From Streptomyces sp. WAC05374 (lineage in GTDB: Bacteria > Actinomycetota > Actinomycetes > Streptomycetales > Streptomycetaceae), in contig NZ_SMNQ01000001.1 in assembly GCF_004353505.1 (NCBI RefSeq), forward strand, positions 62,001 through 126,000: a DNA stretch of 64,000 nt, written 5' to 3'. This document shows, piece by piece, positions 61,498-64,000 of this stretch (position 1 is the stretch's first letter; each line of letters opens with the position of its first letter). The notes under the pieces are model-generated. The model made no database searches and was not told the DNA's origin. It saw nothing but the letters and a program-made list of their open reading frames with translations. The translations under genes were made by a program, and so were the position numbers.

Positions 61498-62943
61498 GTG
61501 TCAACCGACACCCATACCCACGGCACTCAACGCCCCACCGGGGCCGGCCGTGCCGCCACGATCATCCTGGTCGTGGTGCTGATCGCCGAGTTGATGAACG
61601 CGCTCGACGGTTCGATCGTCCACACCGCGCTGCCCTCCATCCAGGCGGACACCGGCGCGTCCAGCGCCGCGGTGCAGTGGATCCCCGCCGCCTACACCCT
61701 CACCTTCGCCCTCGCCCTGATCACGGGCGGGCGCCTGGGTGACCTCTTCGGGCGCAAGCGGGTCTTCATCGCCGGCACCGCCCTGTTCACACTCGCTTCG
61801 CTGCTGTGCGGGATCGCCACCGGCCCGGGCTTCCTGGTCGCCGCGCGGGCCCTGCAGGGGGCCGGTGCGGCGGCGATGGTGCCGCAGGTCATGGCCGTCA
61901 TCGCGGTCACCTTCCAGGGCGAGTCGCAAGCCAAGGCGTTCGGCATGTACGGCATGATCATGTCGCTCGGTGGCGTCCTCGGGCCCGTCCTGGGCGCCGT
62001 CCTGACCTCCGCCGACATCGCCGGTCTCGGCTGGCGGGCGATCTTCCTGATCAACCTGCCCATTGGCCTGGCCACCGTGCTCCTCGCCCTGAAGTTCCTC
62101 CCGGAGTCCCGCGAGCAGCAGGCCAGGCGTCTGGACCCGCTGGGAATGCTGCTCTCCAGCGGGGGCCTGCTGCTGATCGCCCACCCGCTCACCGTGGGCG
62201 GCGAGAAGCACTGGCCGATGTGGAGCTTCTTCATGCTCGTCGCGGGCGCCCTGGTACTGGCGGCGTTCATGGCCCAGCAGCGGGCGAAGAGCCGCAAGGA
62301 CGGCTCCGCCCTGGTGGCACTTACGCTGTTTCGCAGCAAGGCGTTCGCCGGCGGACTCGCCGCCCAGATGGTCTTCGGCCTCGTCTCCGGGGTGTTCCTG
62401 CTGACGTGGGTGCTCTTCATGCAGTTCGGTCTCGGGCTGTCGCCCGGGCAGTTCGCTCCGGCCTCGGTCGCGATCTCCATCGGCGGGATGGCCGGCGCGA
62501 TGCTCGCGTCCACATGGGCGGGCGTCCACAGGCGGCGTGTGCCGCAGGCCGGTGCGGTCCTGATCGCCGTGACCCTGGTCGGCTACCAACTGCTGGTCTC
62601 CGCCCAGCAGACCTCGATGCAGTTCGTGGCCGCCGTAGCGCCGATGATCCTGGTCGGGGCCGGGTTCGGCATGGTCGGCGCGGGTCTGGCCGGTCTCACC
62701 CTCAGCCAGGTCGGCCACGAGGACGCGGGCTCCGCGGCGGGACTGTTCAACACCGCCATGCAGCTCGGTACCGCGCTCGGTATCGCGATGGCCTCCGTGG
62801 TGTTCTTCAGCCACGCCCCCGCGGGCAGCCACGGCCATGCCGTGACCGAGGCGTTCGCGGACAGCGTCTGGTACGTCGTCGCCGCACTCGCGGTGATGTG
62901 GGCGCTGATGTTCCGGCTGCCCAAGCCGGTCAAGGCCGACTGA
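61498..62943 (+). CDS. DHA2-type MFS drug efflux transporter 1
   Basis: A 481-residue transporter from GTG 61498 with about fourteen membrane helices. The DHA2 motifs are clear: LMNALDGSIVHTALPSIQADTG in helix 1, GRLGDLFGRKRVFI (motif A), and GGVLGPVLGAVLT (motif C) in helix 5. It exports drugs or dyes using the proton gradient. A strong terminator follows. Confidence 0.93.
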   Translation: MSTDTHTHGTQRPTGAGRAATIILVVVLIAELMNALDGSIVHTALPSIQADTGASSAAVQWIPAAYTLTFALALITGGRLGDLFGRKRVFIAGTALFTLASLLCGIATGPGFLVAARALQGAGAAAMVPQVMAVIAVTFQGESQAKAFGMYGMIMSLGGVLGPVLGAVLTSADIAGLGWRAIFLINLPIGLATVLLALKFLPESREQQARRLDPLGMLLSSGGLLLIAHPLTVGGEKHWPMWSFFMLVAGALVLAAFMAQQRAKSRKDGSALVALTLFRSKAFAGGLAAQMVFGLVSGVFLLTWVLFMQFGLGLSPGQFAPASVAISIGGMAGAMLASTWAGVHRRRVPQAGAVLIAVTLVGYQLLVSAQQTSMQFVAAVAPMILVGAGFGMVGAGLAGLTLSQVGHEDAGSAAGLFNTAMQLGTALGIAMASVVFFSHAPAGSHGHAVTEAFADSVWYVVAALAVMWALMFRLPKPVKAD

Positions 62944-62949
62944 ACCACC

Positions 62950-62986
62950 GTCGGCGGCCCCACCCCGTGGGGGCGGGGCCGCCGAC
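62950..62986 (+). terminator. hairpin terminator between MFS genes
   Basis: GTCGGCGGCCCC (62950-62961) pairs perfectly with GGGGCCGCCGAC (62975-62986), with further pairing in the loop, six bases past the stop of MFS gene 1. Confidence 0.8.
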
Positions 62987-63075
62987 CCCCGCAGGGCCCG
63001 ATTGCGTTCTGCGACCCGGATCTTCCTCTGTTCCTCTTTCCCTCGGGCGGACGTGTTCCGCCCGAGCCTCGATGT

Positions 63076-63274
63076 GAGGTGATGACGTATCGCCCAGGCC
63101 CGCTAGCCGTCCCCGTTCCGGCACGGACAACACCCGCGCGGTGCCATACCCACGTGCCCGAAACCGACGACGCTCCCGGCCTGGGCCCGCCCCCTCTCCC
63201 TGTGCGCAGTCGGCGTACGCGGCCCCGGCCTGCCCGTATCCCCGACCCTCACCGGAAGCAGGAGCTCTCCTCCC
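63076..63274 (+). promoter_or_regulatory. leader of second MFS gene
   Basis: It opens with GAGGTGATGACGTATCGCCC, nearly the same as the first MFS leader, and ends in a related AGGAGCTCT segment before the GTG. A short frame MTYRPGP... follows the shared ATG. The leaders differ elsewhere, so the shared block is probably under selection. Confidence 0.4.
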
Positions 63275-64000
63275 GTGTCACACGACACCGACCAGACCCC
63301 CACCAGCAGCCCGCCGTACGCCGAAGCCCCCGGCCGCGCCCGTGCCGTCACCCTCGCCGTCGTCCTCACCGCCGAGCTGATGAACGCGCTCGACGGGTCC
63401 GTCGTCTACACCGCTTTGCCCGCCATCGCCGCCGACACCGGTGCCACCACCGCCGCCCTCCAGTGGATCGACGCCGCCTACGTCCTGACCTTCGCTCTCG
63501 GTTTGATCACCGGCGGCCGGCTCGGCGACCTCTACGGCCGCAGGCGGATCTTCCTGACCGGGACCACCGTGTTCACCCTCGCCTCCCTGTTGTGCGGGAT
63601 CGCAGCCAGCCCGGAGCTCCTGATCGCCGCCCGTGTGCTGCAAGGCGCCGCGGCCGCGGCGATGGTCCCGCAGGTCCTGGCCACCCTGCACGTCACCTTC
63701 GACGAGGGCTCCCGGGCGAAGGCGTTCGGCCTGTACGGGACGGTCATGTCGCTGGGCAGCGTCATCGGCCCTGTCCTGGGCGGCGTCCTGACCCAGGCCG
63801 ACCTGTTCAGCCTGGGCTGGCGACCCATCTTCCTGATCAACCTGCCCATCGGCATCGCCGCCGTCATCCTCGGCCTGCGCTGCCTTCCCGAATCCCACGA
63901 CCGCACCGCCCAGCGCCTGGACCCGCTCGGCATGTCGCTTTCCGCGCTGGGCCTGCTGCTGATCACGCTCCCGCTCACCATGGGCGGCGAACACGACTGG
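63275..64000 (+). CDS. DHA2-type MFS drug efflux transporter 2 (cut by window end)
   Basis: It starts at GTG 63275 and continues beyond the window; about 242 residues are visible. It is a close paralogue of transporter 1: LMNALDGSVVYTALPAIAADTG, GRLGDLYGRRRIFL (motif A) and GSVIGPVLGGVLT (motif C). The first seven or so helices are present and intact. The pair arose by tandem duplication including the leader. Confidence 0.93.
   Translation, partial: MSHDTDQTPTSSPPYAEAPGRARAVTLAVVLTAELMNALDGSVVYTALPAIAADTGATTAALQWIDAAYVLTFALGLITGGRLGDLYGRRRIFLTGTTVFTLASLLCGIAASPELLIAARVLQGAAAAAMVPQVLATLHVTFDEGSRAKAFGLYGTVMSLGSVIGPVLGGVLTQADLFSLGWRPIFLINLPIGIAAVILGLRCLPESHDRTAQRLDPLGMSLSALGLLLITLPLTMGGEHDW

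Noticed and set aside
61190..61504. 104-codon minus-strand frame opposite the first MFS leader
   Set aside because: Part of it (AWEIRHHLE) recurs in the second leader only because the DNA block is shared; the rest is not conserved and there is no clear ribosome binding site.

Overview
The window looks like an accessory stretch of a Streptomyces (or close relative) chromosome. It is very GC-rich, GTG starts are common, many genes belong to Streptomyces-restricted families, the Kdp operon has an actinobacterial layout, and remnants of IS21, IS5, Tn3, serine-recombinase and tyrosine-recombinase elements are scattered through it. An unusually large share of the genes (about 20) are truncated or carry one-base frameshifts. 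This is either real decay in a plastic chromosome region or uncorrected homopolymer errors in the assembly; the sequence alone cannot tell.

Layout. 0-6 kb: a lipoprotein, relics, a gene for a complete eukaryote-type actin-depolymerising factor (cofilin) and an IS21-family element (3050-6038) that seems to carry a passenger gene. 6-12.4 kb: an extra tRNA-Trp, a large beta-helical repeat membrane protein, a tyrosine recombinase, a cluster of frameshifted small genes and a beta/gamma-crystallin. 13-14.6 kb: a zeta-type toxin with its upstream partner. 14.6-18.7 kb: decayed genes. 18.7-29.5 kb: the high-affinity potassium locus, transcribed leftward as small ORF-kdpF-A-B-C-E-D, plus a second kdpF and a decayed second kdpB. 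KdpD is frameshifted between its histidine box and its ATPase motifs. 29.5-37.5 kb: a MarR-type regulator divergent from a two-gene ABC exporter, a KimA-like permease, and an APC permease broken by an internal deletion. 38-49.8 kb: membrane proteins, two secreted peptidoglycan-binding-like proteins, relics, an EgtD-like methyltransferase, a four-EF-hand protein and IS5 debris. 50-59.8 kb: regulators (MarR, WYL), VOC proteins, a monooxygenase-like gene behind a MerR/SoxR-type operator, and a HEPN-like zinc-ribbon protein. 59.8-61.2 kb: recombinase and Tn3 debris. 61.5-64 kb: two tandem DHA2 drug-efflux genes with related leaders; the second runs off the window.

How genes may work together. KdpFABC imports potassium under KdpD/KdpE. 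Arrays of 11-bp-spaced direct repeats (TTGAC-type or GTAC-type) lie upstream of kdp, of the second kdpF and of the KimA-like permease, which suggests one potassium regulon. The zeta pair is a toxin-antitoxin or stress module. The MarR/ABC and MFS genes are probable drug-export units.

The most unusual item is the cofilin at 2370-2783: ADF/cofilin is a hallmark eukaryotic actin regulator, and this copy is full length, has its own ribosome binding site and a strong terminator, and sits beside a mobile element.
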